This document shows, one piece after another, positions 1 to 7,068 of a stretch of DNA of 7,425 bases (position 1 is the stretch's first letter; each line of letters opens with the position of its first letter). Source of the stretch: SHLQ01 sp964610745 (lineage in GTDB: Bacteria > Actinomycetota > Acidimicrobiia > Acidimicrobiales > SHLQ01); assembly GCA_964610745.1 (NCBI GenBank), contig CAZSYL010000097.1, positions 1 through 7,425 of the forward strand, in the 5' to 3' direction. The position numbers and the translations under genes were made by a program. A model generated the notes under the pieces. It saw only the letters and a program-made list of their open reading frames with translations, was not told where the DNA came from and searched no databases.

Positions 1-1
1 C

Positions 2-76
2 AAAGGCTGGACGTACTACCGACGCAACGAACCAGCGATCGCAGCACTCACCGACCGACTTGTAAACGATCTCTAA
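2..76 (+). CDS. C-terminal end of a probable ArsR-family transcriptional regulator (partial)
   Basis: Only the last 24 codons and a TAA stop (74-76) are inside the window; the rest lies upstream. The tail reads GWTYYRRNEPAIAALTDRL and then VNDL. This resembles the wing and last helix of ArsR/SmtB winged-helix repressors, where a G-x-x-x-YYR strand is followed by a helix rich in Ala and Leu. The stop lies 19 bases before the SDR start on the same strand, so the gene may be the first one of the operon and its local regulator. The call rests on a very short stretch. Another winged-helix family, or an unrelated protein, remains possible. No metal- or ligand-sensing residues are visible in this fragment. 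Confidence 0.45.
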   Translation, partial: KGWTYYRRNEPAIAALTDRLVNDL

Positions 77-95
77 GAAAGCAACGAACACCCTC

Positions 96-908
96 ATGAC
101 CAACAACTACAGCTCCCTCGACGGCAAGGTCGTCATCGTCACCGGCTCGGGCAAAGGCATCGGCCGCGCCATCGCTACCCGCTTCGCCGGCCAGGGCTGC
201 AAGCTCGTGATCAACGACATCGATGAAGACAACGTGACCACAGTCGTTGACGCGATCACCGCCGACGGCGGCACAGCAATGGGGGCAGTCGCCGACGTTT
301 CGAACTCCGAAGAGGTCGGTGCAATGATCGACGCCGCGATGGAGGCCCATGGCAGAATCGATGTCGTCGTCAACAATGCTGGCATGGTCAGCCCCATGCT
401 TCACTTCTTCGAAGCCGACGAGACGTGGTGGCGTCGCATCGTCGACGTGAACCTCACCGGCCACTTCCTCGTCTCCCATCCAGCAGCGCGCATCATGGCC
501 AAACAAGGCGGCGGCTGCATCATCAACATGAGTTCGGGTGGGGCCACCCAAGCGCACCGAGCCTTCACTGCCTACGACGCCACCAAGGGCGGCATCGAAG
601 CGCTCACTCGTGCAATGGCCGTCGACCTTGCCGGTTACGGCATCCGAGTCAACGCCCTCATGCCCGGCTCGATCGACACCAACAGCCAGGGCGAGGAGTA
701 TCGCAAGATCAGCGGCGTAAACATTCCGCTCGGTAGCGTCGGTGAACCCGAAGACATGACCGGCGCCGCGCTCTTCCTCGCATCGGACGACGCTTCCTAC
801 ATCACCGGCGACATCATCAAGGTCGACGGCGGAATGACCGCCCAGCAACGCTCCGCGACCGTCGACATTCGGCCGCCAGCAAACTTTCCCAAAGTCGAGG
901 ATCTGTAA
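96..908 (+). CDS. SDR-family NAD(P)-dependent oxidoreductase
   Basis: A complete 270-residue classical short-chain dehydrogenase/reductase, expected in the cytoplasm, reducing a carbonyl or oxidising an alcohol with NAD(P). The Rossmann cofactor motif TGSGKGIG is at residues 16-23. Asp41 at the end of the second strand favours NAD over NADP. NNAG is at 93-96. The catalytic set is Asn119, Ser147, Tyr160 and Lys164 (YDATK), and the PG motif after the sixth strand is near 190. The fold ends at VDGGM, followed by a polar tail of about 20 residues that most family members lack. The ATG at 96 is the natural start just before the first strand; only a weak purine run (77-83) precedes it. hyuA begins 2 bases after the stop, so the two are almost certainly co-transcribed. 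The family is too broad to name a substrate. Annotations such as 3-oxoacyl-ACP reductase or glucose dehydrogenase would be guesses. Confidence 0.93.
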   Translation: MTNNYSSLDGKVVIVTGSGKGIGRAIATRFAGQGCKLVINDIDEDNVTTVVDAITADGGTAMGAVADVSNSEEVGAMIDAAMEAHGRIDVVVNNAGMVSPMLHFFEADETWWRRIVDVNLTGHFLVSHPAARIMAKQGGGCIINMSSGGATQAHRAFTAYDATKGGIEALTRAMAVDLAGYGIRVNALMPGSIDTNSQGEEYRKISGVNIPLGSVGEPEDMTGAALFLASDDASYITGDIIKVDGGMTAQQRSATVDIRPPANFPKVEDL

Positions 909-910
909 GC

Positions 911-3106
911 ATGGCAACCAACGGAGGCATTCGTATCGGCGCCGACGTCGGCGGCACGTTCACCGACGTCGTGATCGAATTGGCCGACGGCTCGTTTCAG
1001 TCGACCAAGGTGCTCACCACCCATGGAGGACCTGAGGAGGGCATCCTCGCCGGTATCGAACAAATCGCGAGCGAGCACGACGTCGACATGACCAACGTCG
1101 ACCAGATCATCCACGGCACGACCCTTGCAACCAATGCGCTCATCGAACGGCGCGGCGCAAAGACTGCGCTGGTGACGACCCAGGGTTTCCGCGATGTCAT
1201 CGAGACCCGCACCGAAGGCCGCTTTGAGCAGTACGACCTCAACATCGTGCTGCCCACTCCACTGATCGAGCGCAAGGATCGTTTCACGGTCCCCGAGCGC
1301 CTCAACGCACGAGGCGAAGAACTACTCCGGTTCGACAAAGCCGCCGCCACTGCAGTGATCGACACGATTGACGAGCGCGGGTACGAGGCCGTTGCGGTCG
1401 GATTCATGCACAGCTACCGCAACCCGGTGAACGAGAACCGTTTCCGCGAGATGTTGGCTGCGCGATTACCCGATGTTTCCGTGTCGATCAGCGCCGAGGT
1501 ATCGCCTCAGATGCGCGAGTTCGAACGGTTCAACACGGTCGCCGCAAACGCGTACGTGCAGCCCTTGATGGCCAACTACCTGTTCAAACTCGCCGAAGAG
1601 TTGAACGTTCGTGGAGCCGACTGTCCTCTCTACCTAATCCACTCCGGCGGCGGCCTGATAAGCGTCGATACCGCCGCGGCTTTTCCGGTCAGGCTCGTTG
1701 AATCTGGCCCCGCTGGTGGTGCAATCTTCGCCGCGGACCTCGCTGCCCGCTACGGACGCGACCGCGTCCTGAGCTACGACATGGGTGGCACGACCGCCAA
1801 GATCGCGCTCATCGAGGACTACACGCCCCAGACCGCCAAGAGCTTCGAAGTCGCCCGGACCACCCGGTTCAAGAAAGGCAGCGGCATGCCCATCTCGATC
1901 CCCGTGATCGAGATGATCGAGATTGGCGCCGGTGGCGGGTCGATCGCAAGCGTCGACGCACTGGGCCAGATTCGTATCGGCCCGCAGAGTGCGGGCTCCG
2001 AACCCGGCCCAGCGGCCTATGACCTCGGCGGCCTCGACCCGACCGTCACCGATGCCAACCTGCAGCTCGGCCGCCTCCACCCCGACAACTTCGGCGCCAA
2101 GGACATCACCCTCTCCCCCGCCAAAACGGCGACCGCCATCGCCACCGCTATCGGTGAACCGCTCGGCATGGACGATCAGACCGCCGCGGTGGGAATTGCC
2201 GAAGTCGTCGACGAGAACATGACCAACGCCGCCCGTGTCCACGCGGTCGAGAATGGCAAGGACCTCGCGGGCTTCTCGATGATCGCCTTTGGAGGTGGCG
2301 CGCCGCTTCACGCTTCGAGACTCATGGACAAGCTCGGCCTCGACGAGCTCTTCGTCCCCACTGGAGCCGGTGTGGGCTCAGCCATTGGATTTCTTCGAGC
2401 ACCGTTTGCCTACGAAGCCGTGCGTTCGCTCTACACCCGCATCGACAACTTCGACTTCGCGGCGGTTAATGCTGTCCTCGCCGAACTCACCGAAGAAGCC
2501 GAGACGTTCGTCCGACAAGGCACCGATGCTCGCCCAAGGCCCGAGCGGCCTGGGCCGAGGACCCAGAAGCGGGAGATGAAACCAGAGCGAGCGGACACAC
2601 TCGTTTCCACGCCCGACGAGCCCCAGTTGGTCATTGAGCGCCAGGTATTGATGCGCTACAAGGGCCAGGGTTGGGAGATCCCGGTCAAGCTGCCCGATGG
2701 TGAGTTCGACCAGTTCGCAGCAGAGGGCCTCGGCGCCACATTTACCAAGGCCTACGAAGAGTTCTTCGGTCGGGCGATGACGGACCTCCCCATCGAGACG
2801 GTCAGTTGGTCGGTTCGGGTGGCGTCGGTGCTCGCTCGACCCGAGATGCTCGACCTCACGTCCGCACAGAAGCAGATCAGCACTGACTCGACTCGCCAGA
2901 TCTTCGATCCGGTAAGTGGCGAGATGGTCGAGTCAGCCGTCATCGAACGAAGCGACCTCGTACCGGGAGATGCCGTACCCGGACCAGGCGTCATCGTCGA
3001 GGAGCAAACCACCACGGTGCTCGGCTCACATCACACCGCCGTCATGCAAGTGGATGGGACACTCCTCATTACCCGAGGGTCCGGCGATGTTGGAGGTCGA
3101 CTGTGA
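911..3106 (+). CDS. hyuA: Hydantoinase/oxoprolinase subunit A (ATP-binding)
   Basis: A 731-residue cytoplasmic protein, the ATP-using subunit of the HyuA/HyuB family, which includes N-methylhydantoinase, 5-oxoprolinase, caprolactamase and acetone/acetophenone carboxylases. The N-terminal domain carries the phosphate-binding GADVGGTFTD (10-19) and HGTT with a following TN (68-75). The central actin-like ATPase domain shows ESGPAGG (264-270), DMGGTTAK (290-297), GAGGGS (339-344), SEPGPA (363-368) and GGGAPLHA (461-468). The C-terminal domain resumes at MRYKGQGWEIPV. Between residues 537 and 572 sits an Arg/Pro/Glu-rich stretch that looks inserted relative to the family and makes the protein longer than the usual ~690 residues. 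The ATG at 911 has GAGG at 897-900 as ribosome-binding site. The TGA stop overlaps the hyuB GTG start. Separate A and B genes argue against a eukaryote-style fused 5-oxoprolinase. The exact substrate is unknown. Confidence 0.93.
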   Translation: MATNGGIRIGADVGGTFTDVVIELADGSFQSTKVLTTHGGPEEGILAGIEQIASEHDVDMTNVDQIIHGTTLATNALIERRGAKTALVTTQGFRDVIETRTEGRFEQYDLNIVLPTPLIERKDRFTVPERLNARGEELLRFDKAAATAVIDTIDERGYEAVAVGFMHSYRNPVNENRFREMLAARLPDVSVSISAEVSPQMREFERFNTVAANAYVQPLMANYLFKLAEELNVRGADCPLYLIHSGGGLISVDTAAAFPVRLVESGPAGGAIFAADLAARYGRDRVLSYDMGGTTAKIALIEDYTPQTAKSFEVARTTRFKKGSGMPISIPVIEMIEIGAGGGSIASVDALGQIRIGPQSAGSEPGPAAYDLGGLDPTVTDANLQLGRLHPDNFGAKDITLSPAKTATAIATAIGEPLGMDDQTAAVGIAEVVDENMTNAARVHAVENGKDLAGFSMIAFGGGAPLHASRLMDKLGLDELFVPTGAGVGSAIGFLRAPFAYEAVRSLYTRIDNFDFAAVNAVLAELTEEAETFVRQGTDARPRPERPGPRTQKREMKPERADTLVSTPDEPQLVIERQVLMRYKGQGWEIPVKLPDGEFDQFAAEGLGATFTKAYEEFFGRAMTDLPIETVSWSVRVASVLARPEMLDLTSAQKQISTDSTRQIFDPVSGEMVESAVIERSDLVPGDAVPGPGVIVEEQTTTVLGSHHTAVMQVDGTLLITRGSGDVGGRL
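2532..2555. repeat. GC-rich imperfect inverted repeat inside hyuA
   Basis: GCCCAAGGCC (2532-2541) pairs with GGCCTGGGC (2547-2555), giving nine pairs with one bulged A and a 5-base loop. It lies in the coding sequence for the Arg/Pro-rich insert of HyuA (residues about 541-549). No T-run follows, so it is not a terminator. Confidence 0.6.
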
Positions 3107-4821
3107 TCAGCACCAGTGACGTCCACAACCAGATCATGTGGAACCGGCTTATTTCGATTCTCGAAGAACAGGCACTGACGCTCATCCGCACCGCGTTCAG
3201 CACGTCGGTCCGCGAAGCTGGCGACCTCTCCGCAGGCGTGTTCGACCGCGAGGGCCGGATGATCGCCCAAGCCGTGACCGGTACACCAGGCCACGTCAAC
3301 ACGATGGCCGCGGCTATCCCCCACTTCATCAATGACATCGGCCCAGAGCGCATCTATCCAGGCGATGTGTACCTCACGAATGACCCGTGGAAAGGCACCG
3401 GCCACCTCCACGACATCACCGTGTGTACACCAGTGTTTTTGCCGGAGCGTAACGACCATGACGACAACGTGGGGTCGTCGACCGGAAGTGTCGACAACAG
3501 CGCAGTCTTCATTGGTTTCTTTGCTGCCACTGCTCACGTCGTGGACATTGGTGGGCGCGGGTATGGCCCCGATGGCAACGAGATCTACGAGGAAGGTATT
3601 CGCATCCCGATCATGAAGTGGGCCGAACGGGGCGAACTGAACCACGATCTGGTCAACATTCTGCGCAACAACGTTCGCGAGCAGGATCAAGTACTTGGCG
3701 ACATCCACGGTCTGGCTGCCAGCAACGAGACGGGCCGTCGTCGCCTCCTTGAGATGCTCGACGAATTCGACATGACAGATCTCGACGATCTAGCCGAGTT
3801 CATCTTCGATCGCACTCGCAAGGCCACCATGGCAGCGCTCGCCCCCGTGGCCAAGGGGGTGTATCGCAACGAGATGACTGTCGACGGTTACGAGGAAGCG
3901 GTCGACTTGGTCGTCGAGCTCACGGTCACCGACGAAGGCATGCACGCCGACTTCACCGGCACGTCGCCGCTCAGCCAGTTCGGTATCAACGTCCCGATCG
4001 TCTACGCCCAGGCGTACTTCACCTATGGCATGTTGGTCGCGCTCGCTCCCGAGCTACCCAACAACTATGCATCGCTCCATCCATTCACGGTGAGCGCACC
4101 CGATGGCGTCATTCTGAATGCGCAAGACCCCGACCCTGTCTCGGTCCGCCATGTGCTCGGTCATTTCGTCACCGACCTGTGTCTCGGGGCTATCGCCCAA
4201 GCCCTGCCCGACATTGTCCCCGCTGAAGGTGCGGGCGCGCTGTGGAACTTCCAGGCAAGTGCCCGATCAGCAGACCCCGACGTTCTCCTGCCGCCGGTCG
4301 AGCTGTTGATGTTCAATAGCGGAGGCACCGGAGCGCGGCCAACACTCGACGGGCTCACCGCAACGGCATTCCCTTCTGGGGTTATGACGATGAGCACTGA
4401 GGCAACCGAACAAGTCGGGCCGATCATCATCTGGCGCAAGGAGATCCGAGAGGGCTCGGGTGGTGAAGGGAAGTATCGCGGCGGGCTCGGTCAGATCATT
4501 GAGATCGGCCCAACCGACGGCTATCACTTTGAGTTTTCCGCCATGTTCGATCGCGTCGACAATCCTGCACGCGGTCGCTTCGGTGGCCGCGACGGTGCAC
4601 CGGGCAAGGTGTATCTCGACGACGGCACGCCGTTCTCTCCCAAAGGCAAACAACTCGTGCCCGCCGATCGACGCCTGATCCTCGAACTTCCCGGTGGCGG
4701 CGGCTTCGGCGACCCGACCGAACGCGATCCAGACGCGATCGAAAACGACAAAGAACAGGGCTATCTCCTGAATTCGTCACCGCTAACAGGTGCCATCCTG
4801 GGAGAAACACCGAGTGAATAG
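3103..4821 (+). CDS. hyuB: Hydantoinase/oxoprolinase subunit B
   Basis: A 572-residue HyuB-type subunit, the partner of the preceding HyuA and probable site of substrate binding and ring opening. Family hallmarks are the N-terminal SVREAGDLSAGVFD, TNDPW (92-96) followed by GHLHD (100-104), AHVVDIGG (144-151), the helix NNVREQDQVLGD, DFTGTS (283-288), GGEGKYRGG, and the C-terminal GGGGFGDP (531-538). The His and Asp residues around 101-104 and 145-148 lie where relatives bind a metal; that role is inferred. Residues about 113-132, rich in Asp, Asn and Ser, look like a loop insertion, because relatives usually pass quickly from this strand to the A-x-x-x-D-x-G-G segment. The start is GTG at 3103 in a GTGA overlap with the hyuA stop, with GGAGG at 3092-3096 spaced 6 bases away, so translation is probably coupled. 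Alternatives within the family (carboxylase, lactamase) cannot be separated here. Confidence 0.93.
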   Translation: MISTSDVHNQIMWNRLISILEEQALTLIRTAFSTSVREAGDLSAGVFDREGRMIAQAVTGTPGHVNTMAAAIPHFINDIGPERIYPGDVYLTNDPWKGTGHLHDITVCTPVFLPERNDHDDNVGSSTGSVDNSAVFIGFFAATAHVVDIGGRGYGPDGNEIYEEGIRIPIMKWAERGELNHDLVNILRNNVREQDQVLGDIHGLAASNETGRRRLLEMLDEFDMTDLDDLAEFIFDRTRKATMAALAPVAKGVYRNEMTVDGYEEAVDLVVELTVTDEGMHADFTGTSPLSQFGINVPIVYAQAYFTYGMLVALAPELPNNYASLHPFTVSAPDGVILNAQDPDPVSVRHVLGHFVTDLCLGAIAQALPDIVPAEGAGALWNFQASARSADPDVLLPPVELLMFNSGGTGARPTLDGLTATAFPSGVMTMSTEATEQVGPIIIWRKEIREGSGGEGKYRGGLGQIIEIGPTDGYHFEFSAMFDRVDNPARGRFGGRDGAPGKVYLDDGTPFSPKGKQLVPADRRLILELPGGGGFGDPTERDPDAIENDKEQGYLLNSSPLTGAILGETPSE

Positions 4822-6004
4822 TTACGACGTCGTGTGTATCGGCGGTGCGTCCACGGGCAGCGCCGTCGCGTACTTCCTGACCGAGAACCCCGACTTCGAT
4901 GGAACGGTGGCGGTAATCGAAGCAGATCAGAGCTACGACCTGTGTTCGACGTCTCGCGCCCAGAACTCGATCCGCGAACAGTTCAGCCAGCCCGTGAACA
5001 TTGCCATCAGCCAGTACGGTCTAGATTTCATCGACAACTTCCACGAGAACACCCAGGTCGAAGGATCCTCACCCGAGCTCAACTACCGCGGCACCGGTTA
5101 CCTCTTCCTTGCACGCGACGACGCCGACCTTGAGAACTTCGAGTCACAGATGCAGACGCAGCACGACCACGGTGCAATGACCCGGATGATGACGCCCAAC
5201 GAGGTCGAAGAGGAGTTCCCCTACATGAATGCCTCTCAACTCGCTGGAGCCCGCATGGGTTCGATGCGCGAGGGTTCGTTTGATGGCTGGGCCTTCTTTC
5301 AGGGCTACCGTCAACGAGCGATCCACAACGGCGCGGACTACATCAACGATCGTGTGGTCGATGTCGAAATGACGGGCGCTGAGAGCAGGTCCGTAACCAG
5401 CGTCGTGCTCGCGTCAGGTCGACGGATCACCTGTGGCCACGCCATCAACACCGCGGGCACCCGGGCTGGCCAGATTGCGGACATGGTGAACCTTCCCCTT
5501 CCGGTAGAGCCGCGCGCTCGGACCAGCTTCGTGTTTGACTGCCGTACACCCATCGAGCACAACGTGCCGCTCACTATCACCCCCGAAGGCGTGCACTTTC
5601 GCCGAGAGCAGCACCACTACATGACTGGCGGTGTTCCCGAGGACGACGTGGCCATTGCATATGAGGACTGGAAGGTTCGCGACAACGAGTTCGAAGAACA
5701 AATCTGGCCAACGGTCGCCAAGTATGTTCCCGCTTTCGATCGAATCTCGAAGGTGACCTCATGGGGTGGCCAGTACGCGTACAACACCCTTGACCACAAC
5801 CTGATCATCGGCTCGTCTCCAGACCTGTCGAACTTCATCTTCGCGAACGGCTTTAGCGGCCACGGTCTGCAACAGGGACCGGCCACAGGCCGTGCCGTCA
5901 GCGAACTCGTCACCTACGGCGAATTCCGCACGATCGACCTCACGCCGCTCGGATACGAACGGGTACTCAACAACGAACCCTTCCGCGAAAGCGTCGTGAT
6001 CTAG
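4814..6004 (+). CDS. DAO-type FAD-dependent oxidoreductase
   Basis: A 396-residue flavoprotein of the D-amino-acid oxidase/sarcosine oxidase superfamily, which oxidises C-N bonds of amino acids and N-alkyl amines. The N-terminal FAD fold reads YDVVCIGGASTGSAVAYFL, with Ala12 in place of the middle glycine of GxGxxG and Glu36 after the second strand for the FAD ribose. The segment TSRAQNSIREQFS (46-58) and the C-terminal FANGFSGHGLQQGP (343-356) are typical of a bacterial branch annotated as FAD-binding oxidoreductase (FOXRED1-like). The chosen start is GTG at 4814, with GGGAG at 4800-4804 spaced 9 bases upstream, and the protein then begins right at the Rossmann strand. An earlier in-frame GTG at 4790 lacks a ribosome-binding site and would add 8 residues. 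The start overlaps the hyuB stop by 8 bases. The context suggests it acts on a product of HyuAB, for example an N-alkyl amino acid, but this is inference. Confidence 0.88.
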   Translation: MNSYDVVCIGGASTGSAVAYFLTENPDFDGTVAVIEADQSYDLCSTSRAQNSIREQFSQPVNIAISQYGLDFIDNFHENTQVEGSSPELNYRGTGYLFLARDDADLENFESQMQTQHDHGAMTRMMTPNEVEEEFPYMNASQLAGARMGSMREGSFDGWAFFQGYRQRAIHNGADYINDRVVDVEMTGAESRSVTSVVLASGRRITCGHAINTAGTRAGQIADMVNLPLPVEPRARTSFVFDCRTPIEHNVPLTITPEGVHFRREQHHYMTGGVPEDDVAIAYEDWKVRDNEFEEQIWPTVAKYVPAFDRISKVTSWGGQYAYNTLDHNLIIGSSPDLSNFIFANGFSGHGLQQGPATGRAVSELVTYGEFRTIDLTPLGYERVLNNEPFRESVVI

Positions 6005-6121
6005 AAGGTGCTCCCAACGGGGTACTGGCGGACGTCGTAAACGTCTGAGAGCACATGACCAAATCTGGTCGATCTGGACGGTTCCCCGCAACTTCTTGCC
6101 ATTTCAGCCGTCTAATGACTT
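6005..6121 (+). other. 3' untranslated stretch with small inverted repeats
   Basis: This gap lies between the last operon stop and the terminator and holds no credible gene. Three short inverted repeats are visible: GTGCTC (6008-6013) with GAGCAC (6049-6054), enclosing GACGT (6031-6035) with ACGTC (6041-6045), and GACCA (6057-6061) with TGGTC (6066-6070). In the transcript they could form a forked structure upstream of the terminator and slow 3' decay. The stems are only 5-6 pairs, so chance is a real alternative. Confidence 0.3.
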
Positions 6122-6171
6122 GTAAGCGCTGCGCAGGTATCCCGCCACCTGCTCAGCGCTTACCCATTTTT
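6122..6171 (+). terminator. Rho-independent terminator of the hyuAB operon
   Basis: The left arm GTAAGCGCTGCGCAGGT (6122-6138) pairs with ACCTGCTCAGCGCTTAC (6147-6163) over 17 positions with a single C:T mismatch. The loop is 8 bases, and CCA then TTTTT (6167-6171) follow. It lies 117 bases after the oxidoreductase stop. The T-run overlaps the stop codon of the convergent lipoprotein gene. No T-run follows the hairpin in the minus direction, so it should act mainly on the plus strand, although the stem may also help mark the end of the lipoprotein mRNA. Confidence 0.85.
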
Positions 6172-6955
6172 AGCTGATTGCGCAGGCGTCGATTCTGTCG
6201 ATAGCGATGCTGAACGGCCCGTCGAGTCCGTCTGCGAGAATGATGCCGAGCGTCGAGATCTGATCGAGTTCAAAAGCCGGAAGTGTTGGCCGCGCTGAAC
6301 CGAATGCGCGGGCGTCGAGATTGGTCAGCGGAACAAGAGGCTCTTCCCATGCACTGTCTGCGGTGACCGCAAGGTCGGCGAAGTGCATTATTGCGGTGTT
6401 GGTCGTTCCGTCTTGGACGGTCAGTTCGTAGCCGCGTCCGTTTGCCGAGCGTGTGCGAATGCGGAGGTACTCGGCGCCCTCGAGTGAGTCGGCAAGCAAG
6501 GCCCCATTGCGGAAGATGTCGGTGCGGATCATGGAGAACCCGCCACCGTTGGTATTGATCGTCCCAGAGAAGGTCGCGACGCCACCATCAAATGCGAGAA
6601 ACCCTTCGGAAAGACCGCCCATTACGCCGTCGTTGATCACGCGCCATCGATCACCCGCTTCCTCGCCGAAGTCCTCAACGCGCCAACACGTCAGCCCGGC
6701 GAGTTCGACCGGAGCCTCCACGTCACTTTCCAGGCCATCGGTGTCCGTCGTCGGCGATGAACGGTCAGCGTCGGGCTCAGAAGGTGGGTCCACAATCGCA
6801 GCAGTAGTCGTGGTCTGCGGCGCGATCGTCGAAGTGGACGCATCGACAGACTCAGCGGGCTCGACCGATTCGCCGACCGCATCCGACGCGCATGCAGACA
6901 GAACCAAGGCAGCTGTGAGAATCGGGGCTGCGACGCTCAACCAACGGTGTTTCAT
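6170..6955 (-). CDS. CIA30 (NDUFAF1-like) domain lipoprotein
   Basis: A complete 261-residue predicted lipoprotein. Residues 1-21 form a signal peptide with a basic start (MKHR), a hydrophobic core, and the lipobox LSAC with Cys22 as the lipidated residue, so the mature protein is anchored outside the cytoplasmic membrane. Residues 23 to about 85 are a Ser/Thr/Asp/Pro-rich linker. The rest matches the CIA30 jelly-roll family: WRVINDGVMGGLS (104-116) is the signature, followed by F-SGTINTNGGGFSMIRT and a closing FSIAIDRID strand. The only cysteines besides Cys22 are Cys90 and Cys258, at the two edges of the domain, well placed for a disulfide. In eukaryotes CIA30/NDUFAF1 assists complex I assembly. 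Bacterial versions are mostly uncharacterised and may bind carbohydrate, so no function is assigned. The start is ATG at 6955 with GGAG close upstream on the minus strand. The gene converges on the hyu operon. Confidence 0.82.
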   Translation of the reverse strand: MKHRWLSVAAPILTAALVLSACASDAVGESVEPAESVDASTSTIAPQTTTTAAIVDPPSEPDADRSSPTTDTDGLESDVEAPVELAGLTCWRVEDFGEEAGDRWRVINDGVMGGLSEGFLAFDGGVATFSGTINTNGGGFSMIRTDIFRNGALLADSLEGAEYLRIRTRSANGRGYELTVQDGTTNTAIMHFADLAVTADSAWEEPLVPLTNLDARAFGSARPTLPAFELDQISTLGIILADGLDGPFSIAIDRIDACAIS

Positions 6956-7007
6956 CTTCTCCAGTTCATCACGGAATTGGGAGACTCGACGGGTCGAAAA
7001 CGAGAAC
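6956..7007 (-). promoter_or_regulatory. Leader of the CIA30 lipoprotein gene
   Basis: The 52 bases between the upstream terminator hairpin and the lipoprotein ATG contain a ribosome-binding site (CTGGAGAAG directly before ATG). They must also contain, or lie close to, the promoter if the hairpin at 7008-7037 stops upstream transcription. I see no convincing -10/-35 pair, so only the ribosome-binding site is supported. Confidence 0.35.
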
Positions 7008-7037
7008 CGCCTCCGACCAGCGAACCGGTCGGAGGCG
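6997..7037 (-). terminator. Rho-independent terminator after the ricin-like gene
   Basis: A perfect 11-pair stem, CGCCTCCGACC (7008-7018) with GGTCGGAGGCG (7027-7037), encloses an 8-base loop. Read on the minus strand it is followed by GTTCTCGTTTTC, a T-rich tail. It begins 31 bases after the TAG stop of the ricin-like gene and ahead of the lipoprotein gene, so the two minus-strand genes are probably separate transcription units, or linked only by read-through. Confidence 0.75.
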
Positions 7038-7068
7038 ACACTCTTGGGAATTGCTAACTACAAACCAG

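Noticed and set aside
48..917. Long minus-strand open frame (289 codons) covering the SDR gene
   Set aside because: It is the mirror of a GC-rich coding sequence. Its translation is a Val/Asp/Gly-rich string with no domain, while the plus strand has a full SDR motif set.
1634..2311. Minus-strand open frame of 225 codons inside hyuA
   Set aside because: It lies wholly within a gene with clear family motifs, and its translation is compositionally biased with no recognisable domain.
3031..3708. Minus-strand open frame across the hyuA/hyuB junction
   Set aside because: It is antisense to two well-supported genes, with no ribosome-binding site or domain found.
4790..4813. Upstream GTG as the start of the FAD oxidoreductase
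   Set aside because: It has no ribosome-binding site and would add eight residues before the first Rossmann strand. The GTG at 4814 has GGGAG at a good distance.
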